NCBI GenBank assembly: GCA_023396625.1
Contig: JAEWVY010000325.1
Coordinates: forward strand, 1-12,149
DNA length: 12,149 nucleotides
Reading direction: 5' to 3'
From: Pseudomonadota bacterium
Lineage (GTDB): Bacteria > Pseudomonadota > Gammaproteobacteria > Burkholderiales > Burkholderiaceae_C
The translations under genes and the position numbers were made by a program. Below, piece by piece: positions 1 to 8,869 of the stretch; within the stretch, counting starts at the first letter, position 1; every line of letters begins with the position of its first letter. The notes beneath the pieces are model-generated. The model was given only the letters and a program-made list of their open reading frames with translations, did no database searches and was not told the origin of the DNA.

Positions 1-21
1 CTCACCTGAGGACGGAACCGC

Positions 22-50
22 GGCTCCGGTCAGATGAGCCTTGGTTTTTT
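22..50 (+). terminator. Probable intrinsic terminator of an upstream gene
   Basis: A 5-bp stem GGCTC (22-26) / GAGCC (36-40) with a 9-base loop is followed directly by TTGGTTTTTT (41-50), the layout of a Rho-independent terminator on the + strand. The gene it would serve lies off the left edge; + frames close at TGA 7-9 and TGA 35-37, and either could be its stop. The stem is short, so this is a moderate call. The rest of 1-175 holds no gene I can support. If the terminator works, moaE needs its own promoter downstream of position 50. Confidence 0.5.
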
Positions 51-175
51 GGATTTGCCAGCACCCTGCGCGCAAGCCACACCGGCGCCGGACAGGGCGG
101 TCAGTGAGGAGTGCAGGGGGGTGGACATGGCGGGCATCTTAGCAGCACGGCGGTCGGTGGTGCCACAATCTGCGC

Positions 176-673
176 ATGAACCATGGTGCAAGTACCCTCC
201 CTCGCGTCATTGTGCGCACGGCCGACTTCGACGCCAGCGCCGAGATGCAGGCCCTGCGCGCCCAGGACGCCGGCGTGGGCGCGGTGTGCTGTTTCGTCGG
301 CACGGTGCGGGACCGCAATGCCGGCGCCCCGGGCAGCGTGGCCAGCATGGAGTTGGAGCACTACCCCGGCATGACCGAAAAGGCCATCGAGGCGATGATC
401 GACGAGGCGCAACGGCGCTTCGATATCCTGGGCGCGCGCGTCATCCACCGCGTGGGTCTGTTGCAGCCGCAAGACCAGATCGTGCTGGTGGCCGTGACCT
501 CGGCGCACCGGCACGAGAGCTTCCAGGCCTGCGAGTTCCTCATGGACTACCTCAAGACCCAGGCGCCGTTCTGGAAGAAGGAGCAAACGCCCGAAGGCGC
601 GCGCTGGGTGGATGCGCGCGTCAGCGACGACGAAGCCTTGGCACGCTGGGGGATTGTGGTCGCCAATGTCTGA
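176..673 (+). CDS. moaE: Molybdopterin synthase catalytic (large) subunit MoaE
   Basis: MoaE joins with the thiocarboxylated MoaD subunit to turn cyclic pyranopterin monophosphate into molybdopterin, the dithiolene step of cytoplasmic molybdenum-cofactor synthesis. The 165-residue product is close to the usual length of about 150. Recognisable blocks are GAVCCFVGTVRDRN (35-48), LEHYPGM (60-66), AHRHESF (110-116) and YLKTQAPFWKKE (125-136). Using E. coli MoaE as guide, H111/R112 and K127/K134 fall at the conserved active-site positions (E. coli H103/R104, K119/K126). No moaD or other moa gene is in the window; they may lie to the left. The ATG at 176 has no visible Shine-Dalgarno sequence, and GTG 212 is a possible alternative, so the start is the least certain part. 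The stop overlaps the ATG at 666 in the next frame. Confidence 0.93.
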   Translation: MNHGASTLPRVIVRTADFDASAEMQALRAQDAGVGAVCCFVGTVRDRNAGAPGSVASMELEHYPGMTEKAIEAMIDEAQRRFDILGARVIHRVGLLQPQDQIVLVAVTSAHRHESFQACEFLMDYLKTQAPFWKKEQTPEGARWVDARVSDDEALARWGIVVANV

Positions 674-698
674 GTTGCGTGGTGCTGGAGGCGGCCCG

Positions 699-1475
699 AT
701 GACCTCGACACTGGCCCTTGGCGACATCGAGGCCATCGAGCGCGCCACGCTTGACGCCGTGGCCCCTGAAAGGATCGAAGCCCTGCCGGGGTGGCTGTTG
801 CCCATGGACCACGGGACCGTGGGCCGCGCCCGCAGCGCCGTGCCGCTGCGCCATGTGCCGACCGACCCGGTGGTGCTGGATCTCGTGATCGACCGGTATC
901 GCGCGAGGGGGTTTGCCCCCGCCTTCCGTTTGCCGGACCTGCCGGCCTTCGGCCGTCTGCACGAGGCACTGCAAGCCCGTGGGTTCATGCGCGACCAGCC
1001 GACGCTGACCCTCTGCGGCAGCGTCCACCATCTGCAGGCCGTTCATCCGGGACCGGCCTGCGAACTGATGGCCGCGCCAGACCGCGCGTGGCTGGCCATG
1101 TTCCTGGGCGATGGTTTTGATCCGGTGGACGGCGCCAGCCGTGCGCAGGCGCTCAGCCGAGCCCATGGCATGCGGTATGCCAGCGTGCGGGAAGGCGGCC
1201 AGACCGTGGCCTGCGGCGCGGCTGCATTTGGCCACGGCTGGCTTGGCGTGCACGGCATGCGCACCGCGGCGGCGCATCGGGGCCGGGGACTGGCAGGCCG
1301 TGTCCTGCACACCCTGGCAGGGGAGGCCCTGCGGCGAGGCTTGGAACGGGTGTTCCTGCAGGTCTCGGCAGACAACATTCCGGCGCTTTCCCTGTACCGC
1401 CGCGCCGGCCTGGTCACGGCCTGGCCCTACGCCTACTGGCGCCACCCGGTCGCTACCGCGGACGGGCCGGCTTGA
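699..1475 (+). CDS. GNAT-family N-acetyltransferase
   Basis: This is a 258-residue predicted cytoplasmic acetyl-CoA-dependent acyltransferase of unknown substrate. The C-terminal half carries the GNAT core. Motif A, HRGRGLAGRVLHTLAGEA (193-210), includes the acetyl-CoA pyrophosphate-binding R/Q-x-x-G-x-G/A pattern at R194-A199. Motif B is ADNIPALSLYRRAGL (224-238). The N-terminal ~110 residues are also conserved-looking but lack a clear motif A, so this may be a degenerate tandem GNAT fold (inference). ATG 699 is chosen because GGAG at 687-690 lies 8 bases upstream; ATG 666, which overlaps the moaE stop, is in frame but has no such site. Either start places it directly behind moaE, so the two may be co-transcribed. 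Its last 43 bases overlap the convergent permease gene. The substrate cannot be told from the sequence. Confidence 0.85.
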   Translation: MTSTLALGDIEAIERATLDAVAPERIEALPGWLLPMDHGTVGRARSAVPLRHVPTDPVVLDLVIDRYRARGFAPAFRLPDLPAFGRLHEALQARGFMRDQPTLTLCGSVHHLQAVHPGPACELMAAPDRAWLAMFLGDGFDPVDGASRAQALSRAHGMRYASVREGGQTVACGAAAFGHGWLGVHGMRTAAAHRGRGLAGRVLHTLAGEALRRGLERVFLQVSADNIPALSLYRRAGLVTAWPYAYWRHPVATADGPA

Positions 1476-2353
1476 CGCGCCGGCGCGGCCGGTTTCGCGG
1501 GGCGAAACACCAGCACGTTGCCCAGCATCACCAATCCCAGTCCGGCCAGCGCGGGCGGCGTCCATTGGTAGCCTTCTAACCAAGCCGACACATTGAGTGC
1601 GACCACGGGAAACAGCACCGTGGTGTAGGCCGCCCGCTCGGGGCCGAGGCGCCCCACCAGGGTCAGGTAGGCCGTGAAGCCGATGACCGAGCCCGGGATG
1701 GCCAGATACAGCAGGGCGCCGGCGTAGCGCCAACTGGTCTCGAATCCAAAAGGCAGGCCCGCCAGCAGGGCGTAGCCGAGCAGCATCAAGGTGCCTGCCA
1801 GCATGCCCCAGGCGTTGGTCAGCACAGGCTTGAGCCCTCGCCCCTGCAGGGCGGCCGAAAGCAGGTTGCCACAGGAGAAACACAGGGTTCCCCCGAGCGC
1901 CCAGCCCAGGCCGGCGAGGCTGCCCGGGCCGGCTGCACGGATCTCGGGCCAGAACAGCAACATGAGGCCGGCCAGCCCCAACGCACCGCCGGCCATGACC
2001 TGTCGCGCCAGGCGGCGGCCGTGGATGACGCGGGCAAGCAAGGCGTTCCACAAAGTGGCGCTGGAAAACACCACGGCCACCAGTCCGCTGGCCACCGTCT
2101 GGCTGGCCTTGAGGAAACACACGAAGTTCAGGCAGAACAGGCACAGCCCCTGGCCCAGCACCCACAGCGCGGCCAGGCCACGGGGACGTACCAGCTGGCG
2201 CTTCCAGGCCAGCCAGGCGAACAGCACCAGCGCTGCGAGGCCGAAGCGGTAGGCGATGGACAGCGCGATCGGCACTTCACCCAGTTGCCATTTCAAGGCG
2301 ATCCAGGTCGTTCCCCAGATGGCGACAACCAAGACATACAAAAAAGCGTTCAC
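1433..2353 (-). CDS. EamA/DMT-superfamily permease (10 TM, two EamA repeats)
   Basis: This 306-residue inner-membrane protein belongs to the drug/metabolite transporter superfamily, whose members export amino acids and other small metabolites. It opens with the family hallmark VLVVAIWGTTWIALKWQ (residues 7-23). About ten hydrophobic segments follow, arranged as two EamA repeats (roughly 4-140 and 150-285). The second repeat includes SWRYAGALLYLAIPGSVIGF, and the protein ends in a short basic, Ala/Pro-rich tail. The start is GTG at 2353-2351 on the minus strand, with GGAG (plus positions 2363-2366) 9 bases upstream. The 3' end overlaps the acetyltransferase gene by 43 bases, tail to tail. The divergent AraC regulator is an obvious candidate controller. 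The substrate is unknown; amino-acid or antimetabolite efflux is plausible only by family analogy. Confidence 0.88.
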   Translation of the reverse strand: MNAFLYVLVVAIWGTTWIALKWQLGEVPIALSIAYRFGLAALVLFAWLAWKRQLVRPRGLAALWVLGQGLCLFCLNFVCFLKASQTVASGLVAVVFSSATLWNALLARVIHGRRLARQVMAGGALGLAGLMLLFWPEIRAAGPGSLAGLGWALGGTLCFSCGNLLSAALQGRGLKPVLTNAWGMLAGTLMLLGYALLAGLPFGFETSWRYAGALLYLAIPGSVIGFTAYLTLVGRLGPERAAYTTVLFPVVALNVSAWLEGYQWTPPALAGLGLVMLGNVLVFRPAKPAAPARQAGPSAVATGWRQ

Positions 2354-2472
2354 GTCGAGTTTCTCCAGTCAAGACGTAAGCATCGCCGCGTTCAGCGCCG
2401 GCGAATTGCAGATTCCTGCGGTTTTGTCCCCTGGCCCGCGTCCGGAAGCGGGCTTCCCGTTACGATGCCCGG
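2354..2472. promoter_or_regulatory. Divergent EamA/AraC intergenic region
   Basis: These 119 bases separate the starts of the permease (-) and the AraC regulator (+), so promoters for both must lie here or just inside the genes. Two overlapping, mutually exclusive inverted repeats are present: GCCCGC (2434-2439) with GCGGGC (2448-2453), and GGAAGC (2444-2449) with GCTTCC (2452-2457). They could form competing leader hairpins or part of an operator. No convincing sigma-70 boxes were found in either direction. The part nearer the permease is the less GC-rich. Confidence 0.4.
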
Positions 2473-3402
2473 GTGCCCAGTCCCGACCCATTGTCTTCCC
2501 GCCCGCCCAAATCGAGCCCGTTGCAGGTTTTCGACGTGCTCAGCCGCTCGCGCGCGCAACTCGAGCGCTGTGCCGCGCTGGGCGATGCCCTGCTGCTGGC
2601 GCAGTGGCGCAACGATTGCGACCGTCCGTGCTACCGGCGCCCCGCGCACCACACCTTGTCGGTGTATCTTGAAGGAGGGCAGGGGACGCGGCTGGTCGGC
2701 GGATCGGGGCAGCCAGGCGCGCCTGGCCGGTACTGCATTCTTCCGGCGGGACACGAGTCGCAGTGGGAGGTGGCGCGTCCTTTTCGCTTTCTGCACCTCT
2801 ACCTGTCCGGGCCCGCCTGGGCGGACCGGGTTGTGCGCCTGCTGGACGCCGAGCCGCGGGCGCACACGCTGGAGCAATGCATTTACGGATTCGATGGCGC
2901 GCTGGCGTCATGGGCGCTGACGGTGGCCCGGCTGGACTGGCGGGACCCAGGGGCGCGGCTTCAGGCCAATGTCCTGAGCCATCAGGCGCTGGACAGACTG
3001 GTGTTGCAGGCCGTGCGCCCGCAGACCCGCCACGCGGCGCTGCGCCTGCGCGGTGGCCTGTCGTCTGCGGCCCGACGGCAGGTGCTGGCCTATATCGACG
3101 CGGAACTCGGGGGCGCGGCCGAGCGCCTTACCCTGGGGGACCTCGCGACCTTGGCACACCTGTCGGAGTTTCATTTCGCGCGGATGTTTCGTGTGTCGAT
3201 GGGTTGCAGCGTGCAGGAGTGGGTGACCCAGCGCCGGATGGCGCGGGCCAGTGTTCTGCTGACCCGCAATACCCTGTCCCTCGCCGAGGTGGCGCGGGCC
3301 TGCGGCCTGTGCGATGCCAGCCACCTGAGCCGGCTGTTCCGGCAGCAGCTTGGCGTGACCCCGCGCCAGTACCGTCAGGCTGGAGGGGCGGCCCGGGCAT
3401 GA
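2473..3402 (+). CDS. AraC-family transcriptional regulator
   Basis: This 309-residue DNA-binding regulator has the usual length and layout of the AraC/XylS family. The N-terminal half (about 30-115) resembles the cupin-like effector domain, with an RPAHHTLSVYLEGG stretch and PAGHESQWEV near 91-100. The C-terminal ~100 residues hold the paired helix-turn-helix domain: the first HTH is about 219-240 (LTLGDLATLAHLSEFHFARMF) and the second about 270-291 (LAEVARACGLCDASHLSRLFR). The typical closing motif GVTPRQYRQ follows at 294-302. The start is GTG 2473, the first in-frame start-type codon that gives a full protein. No Shine-Dalgarno is visible, and TTG 2491 is an alternative. Its divergence from the permease suggests that it controls that gene. 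The effector is unknown. Confidence 0.88.
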   Translation: MPSPDPLSSRPPKSSPLQVFDVLSRSRAQLERCAALGDALLLAQWRNDCDRPCYRRPAHHTLSVYLEGGQGTRLVGGSGQPGAPGRYCILPAGHESQWEVARPFRFLHLYLSGPAWADRVVRLLDAEPRAHTLEQCIYGFDGALASWALTVARLDWRDPGARLQANVLSHQALDRLVLQAVRPQTRHAALRLRGGLSSAARRQVLAYIDAELGGAAERLTLGDLATLAHLSEFHFARMFRVSMGCSVQEWVTQRRMARASVLLTRNTLSLAEVARACGLCDASHLSRLFRQQLGVTPRQYRQAGGAARA

Positions 3403-3468
3403 CGCTGCGCCCGCACTGACTGGCGTCAAATCGCTTGCGAACCGGGTGCCGCATGCTTGCCCCGCTGG

Positions 3469-3496
3469 CTTGAAAACCGGGGGACCAGCGCCACAT
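3469..3496 (+). promoter_or_regulatory. Sigma-32 (heat-shock) type promoter of clpB
   Basis: CTTGAAA at 3469-3475 is a perfect match to the E. coli sigma-32 -35 consensus. After a 13-base spacer, CGCCACAT at 3489-3496 matches the -10 consensus CCCCATnT at 5 of 7 fixed positions. Spacing and placement are as expected, with transcription starting near 3503 and a leader of about 28 bases. The clpB ribosome-binding site GGAG (3518-3521) lies 9 bases before the ATG. The boxes are seen directly; assignment to RpoH rests on consensus knowledge. Confidence 0.72.
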
Positions 3497-3530
3497 GCCA
3501 GCCAGTTGACCCATTCCGGAGTGCCCTTTC

Positions 3531-6143
<2,613 letters not shown>

Positions 6144-6160
6144 ACCAAACCGACCTGGGC

Positions 6161-6186
6161 GGGCGCCAGGACTGGAGGTGGCGCTC
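6161..6186 (+). terminator. Hairpin between clpB and the aldehyde dehydrogenase gene
   Basis: GGGCGCCA (6161-6168) pairs with TGGCGCTC (6179-6186) as an 8-bp stem with one G-T pair and a 10-base loop. It starts 17 bases after the clpB stop. It is followed by TAAAA and has no T-run, so it is not a canonical intrinsic terminator. It could attenuate or stabilise the clpB transcript end. Only the pairing is certain. Confidence 0.3.
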
Positions 6187-6213
6187 TAAAACGCGCGAGG
6201 GGCGGGTTCTATC

Positions 6214-7653
6214 ATGGCCCCCATGACCAAGAACCCGCCCCCGCTCCCCATGCATGCCCTGTTCGATGCCCAGTTCCAAGCCAGCCGGGCGCAGGCCGAT
6301 GTGCCCCTGGCGCTGCGCCGTGATCGGCTGCATCGGCTCAAACGCATCCTTGACACGCAGGGCCAGGCCCTGTGCGCGGCGGTGGAAGCCGATTTCGGCG
6401 TGCGTTCGGCGAGCCTCACCGAGGTGGCCGACCTGTTCGTCCTGCGCGCCCTGTTCAGCCATCTGGGCAGGCATCTGCCGCGCTGGATGAAGCCACACAA
6501 GGTGGCCACGCCGGTGTATCTCAAACCCGCTGCGGCATGGATTCAGCGCCAGCCGCTCGGAGTGGTTGGCGTGATCTCGCCCTGGAACTATCCCGTGCAA
6601 CTGGCTTTCGGGCCGGCAGCCACCGCGCTCGCGGCGGGCAACCGGGTGATGCTCAAACCCAGCGAGCTGACCCCGCGCACGTCCGCGCTGATGGCCGAAC
6701 TGGTGCATGGCGCTTTCACGGCCGACGAGTTCTGCGTGATCGAGGGCGATGCGGGGGTGGCCGAGCAGTTCGCCGCGCTGCCTTTCGACCACCTGCTGTT
6801 CACCGGCTCCACGGCGGTGGGGCGCAAGGTGGCGGCTGCGGCCGCGCGCAACCTCACGCCCACGACCCTGGAACTCGGCGGCAAATCGCCATGCCTCGTG
6901 GACGCCTCGGCGGACTTGGCCGACGCCGCTGTCAAGATTGCCCACGGCAAGCTGCTCAACGCGGGGCAGACCTGCATCGCCCCCGATTACCTGCTGCTGC
7001 CGCGCGGCCGCGAAGCGGCGTTCGGGAAAGCCTTCGCCGCCGCAGTGGCGCGCCTGTTTCCGAGCATCGCGGGGAACCCGGACTATGCCAGCATCCTGAA
7101 CGACCGCCACTGGGCGCGTCACCAGGCGTTGCTGGCCGATGCCACCGACAAAGGGGCCAGGCTCGAGGTGGTCGATCCCGGCGCCGGCAAGGCGCCGGAC
7201 GGGGCCGGCTCGCGCCAGATGGCTCCGGTGCTGGTCCATGGGGCCAGCGCCGGCATGCGGGTCATGGAGGAGGAAATTTTTGGTCCTATCCTGCCTGTGG
7301 TGCCCTATGACACCGTGGAAGAGGCCATCGAGCTCATCAACGCCCGGCCTCGCCCGCTGGCGCTCTACTGGTTTGGCACGGATGTCGCCACGCGGGACAA
7401 GGTGCTCGGTCGGACCGTGAGCGGCGGGGTGACGGTGAACGACACCCTGATGCACATCGCCCACGAGAACCTGCCCTTTGGTGGTGTGGGCGACAGCGGC
7501 TGGGGGGCTTACCACGGGCAGGCCGGTTTCCTGCGGTTCACCCATGAGAAGGCCGTGCTGGTGCAGTCCCGCCTGGGCATGGGGCACCTTTTCTACCCGC
7601 CTTACGGCGCGCGCTTCAAGCAGGTCATCGCCATGCTGCGTCGCCTGCTCTGA
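6214..7653 (+). CDS. NAD(P)-dependent aldehyde dehydrogenase, coniferyl-aldehyde dehydrogenase type
   Basis: This 479-residue soluble enzyme oxidises an aldehyde to its carboxylic acid with NAD(P)+. The complete ALDH signature set is visible: the SPWNYP block with oxyanion-hole N125, K148 in MLKPSE, cofactor loop FTGSTAVGRKV (196-206), general base E220 in LELGGKSP, nucleophile C254 in NAGQTC, EEIFGP near 352-357, and NLPFGGVGDSGWGAYHG towards the C terminus. The C-terminal basic/hydrophobic tail (RFKQVIAMLRRLL), the NAGQTCIAPDYLLL block and the overall length resemble the CalB/coniferyl-aldehyde dehydrogenase subgroup rather than betaine-aldehyde or glutarate-semialdehyde enzymes. The physiological substrate is unproven; long-chain or aromatic aldehydes are both possible. 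ATG 6214 is preferred, with GAGGGG at 6197-6202 lying 11 bases upstream; ATG 6223 is an alternative. No ferulate or lignin-catabolism genes adjoin it. It converges with the regulator gene on the minus strand, 49 bases away. Confidence 0.9.
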   Translation: MAPMTKNPPPLPMHALFDAQFQASRAQADVPLALRRDRLHRLKRILDTQGQALCAAVEADFGVRSASLTEVADLFVLRALFSHLGRHLPRWMKPHKVATPVYLKPAAAWIQRQPLGVVGVISPWNYPVQLAFGPAATALAAGNRVMLKPSELTPRTSALMAELVHGAFTADEFCVIEGDAGVAEQFAALPFDHLLFTGSTAVGRKVAAAAARNLTPTTLELGGKSPCLVDASADLADAAVKIAHGKLLNAGQTCIAPDYLLLPRGREAAFGKAFAAAVARLFPSIAGNPDYASILNDRHWARHQALLADATDKGARLEVVDPGAGKAPDGAGSRQMAPVLVHGASAGMRVMEEEIFGPILPVVPYDTVEEAIELINARPRPLALYWFGTDVATRDKVLGRTVSGGVTVNDTLMHIAHENLPFGGVGDSGWGAYHGQAGFLRFTHEKAVLVQSRLGMGHLFYPPYGARFKQVIAMLRRLL

Positions 7654-7702
7654 GGACAGGCATCAAAAACCATTCGCCGTGCGGGCATGCGCGGACCGCC
7701 GC

Positions 7703-8413
7703 TCAGACGGCGTAGTGGGGTTGCCGGCCTTCCAGTGAGCGTTCCTCCGCGCGCCAGCGGGGGATGCCGTCGTCGATGCGGCGTGCCCGGTAGCCCGCCG
7801 CGCGCAGTTGCTTGACCGCCTCGAAGGACAACACGCAGTAGGGGCCGCGGCAGTAGGCCATGATCTCGCGGTCAGCCGGCAGGCCGCCCAGGCGCCGCGC
7901 CAGTTCGGACAGAGGCACGTTGATGGCCCCGGGCAGATGGGCCATGGCGTATTCGCCGGGCGGGCGGACATCGATCAGGGTCACGAGTCCGGCGCGGGCC
8001 TGCCGCAGCGCCTCGTCCAGGGGCACGGGCTGAACGGCATCCTGGTCAGCCAGCTGCGTTAGCAATTGGCCCACTTCGTCCAGCGTGGACTGGGCCACAC
8101 GTTGCGTGCTTTCCAGCAGCGTCACCACCTGCGGGCCGGCCACCTGGTAGATGATCGACCGCCCCTCGCGCCGTGCCGTCACCAGGCCGGCCTGCTTGAG
8201 CTGTTTCAGATGCTGCGACACATTGGCCATGGGCAGATTCATGGTCTGCGCCAGACTGTCGACGGCGCTTTCACCCTGGGCGAGGAGTTCCAGCAACTCC
8301 AGCCGCTGGCCGTGGGAGAGGGCGCGGCCGATGCGCGCGAACTGCTCGAAGAGGGCCGGTTTGAGGCGTGACGACCGGTCTGCGGGTTTTCCGAAGGATG
8401 GCTTGAAAACCAT
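7703..8413 (-). CDS. ArsR-family regulator fused to a rhodanese domain
   Basis: This 236-residue two-domain protein is a predicted transcriptional repressor with a sulfurtransferase-like sensor domain. The winged helix-turn-helix of the ArsR/SmtB family spans about residues 20-100, with ARIGRALSHGQRLELLELLAQ and the recognition helix LPMANVSQHLKQLKQAGLV. The rhodanese domain covers about 128-225, with LIDVRPPGEYAMAHLPGAINVP and the active-site loop CRGPYC (C188-C193), then GYRARRIDDGIPRW. The helix that carries the ELCVCDL metal-binding cysteines in classical ArsR reads ESAVDSLA here, so it has no Cys, and the only cysteines are the two in the rhodanese loop. Persulfide or redox sensing through that loop is therefore likely (inference). 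The ATG at 8413 is preferred because the frame upstream, open to 8566, does not look like protein. No Shine-Dalgarno is visible. ArsR-rhodanese fusions are a known architecture. No target gene is adjacent on the same strand. Confidence 0.88.
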   Translation of the reverse strand: MVFKPSFGKPADRSSRLKPALFEQFARIGRALSHGQRLELLELLAQGESAVDSLAQTMNLPMANVSQHLKQLKQAGLVTARREGRSIIYQVAGPQVVTLLESTQRVAQSTLDEVGQLLTQLADQDAVQPVPLDEALRQARAGLVTLIDVRPPGEYAMAHLPGAINVPLSELARRLGGLPADREIMAYCRGPYCVLSFEAVKQLRAAGYRARRIDDGIPRWRAEERSLEGRQPHYAV

Positions 8414-8869
8414 ACGCAATGAATTTTTGAATGGTTGACTGAGGGGTTTTCCATGCGCCCCGACGCGCTCTTTCGCCCTGTGGCCCTGCGCCCGGTGGAA
8501 CCCTGGCCGCCAACCCGCTGGTCTGGCGTGGCCTGTGCCTGCGGGAAGGGGGTCGGTCCATGCCATGGAAGACGACCTGGCGTTCGCCGATTGATTATGA
8601 GGTGGCCATGATTTTTGCGGAACGGAATTCCGTCACGGTTTGGAGCTACTTTGTCGTGATCGACCCGCGAGACAAGAAGCGGCTCGACCCGGCGTATCCC
8701 TGCCGGCGTGGCGAGTATCGGTGGGTGCCAGGTTTTCGGTGCCGGCGCAGGCATTTCAGCATTCCATCGGGCGCCGGGTGCGTGAAGTTTTATGGAAAAT
8801 CACCACACATCCAGCGTGGATCATGGAAATCACGCTATAAAAATGGAATCTACTGGACTCTCGCAAGGC
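8414..8869. other. Gene-poor spacer between the ArsR-rhodanese gene and hemH
   Basis: No gene in these 456 bases can be called with confidence. The base composition is noticeably less GC-rich than its neighbours, especially 8411-8440 (promoter-side of the regulator gene, with GAATTTTTGAAT) and 8785-8850. It holds a 12-bp perfect palindrome (8622-8633), a near-repeat of ATGGAAAATCAC (8792-8803) as ATGGAAATCAC (8823-8833), and a 5-3-5 inverted repeat ATCCA-GCG-TGGAT (8809-8821). One + frame from ATG 8608 has GAGG at 8599-8602 before it, but it runs 240 bases into the antisense of hemH and ends at 9111. It matches nothing I recognise and may be chance or a gene relic. It is rich in W, Y, F and R, with few Ala. 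Confidence 0.4.
8622..8633. repeat. 12-bp perfect palindrome
   Basis: ACGGAATTCCGT reads identically on both strands and lies in the gene-poor spacer, about 210 bases upstream of the ArsR-rhodanese start. Palindromes of this length are typical of dimeric regulator sites, but there is no second copy nearby and no proof of function. Confidence 0.3.

Noticed and set aside
34..702. 222-codon + frame over moaE
   Set aside because: It overlaps moaE in a different frame and is Arg/Gly-rich. MoaE has clear active-site motifs.
621..2165. 514-codon minus-strand frame over the GNAT and EamA genes
   Set aside because: It is a shadow of the real GNAT (+) and EamA (-) genes, with Pro/Arg/Gly-rich translation and no domain.
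3403..3530. CIRCE/HrcA operator upstream of clpB
   Set aside because: No TTAGCACTC-N9-GAGTGCTAA-like inverted repeat is present; a sigma-32 promoter explains the heat control better.
7654..7712. Intrinsic terminator between the convergent ALDH and ArsR-rhodanese genes
   Set aside because: Only a 5-bp CGCCG/CGGCG stem overlapping the regulator stop is found, with no T-run on either strand.
8400..8411. Second GGCTTGAAAACC, identical to the clpB -35 area
   Set aside because: It lies within the first codons of the ArsR-rhodanese gene (antisense of MVFKPS) and no -10 partner follows. Treated as coincidence.
8414..8566. 51-residue N-terminal extension of the ArsR-rhodanese protein
   Set aside because: It has no protein-like character and passes through the AT-rich promoter-like stretch. 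ArsR domains normally start close to ATG 8413.
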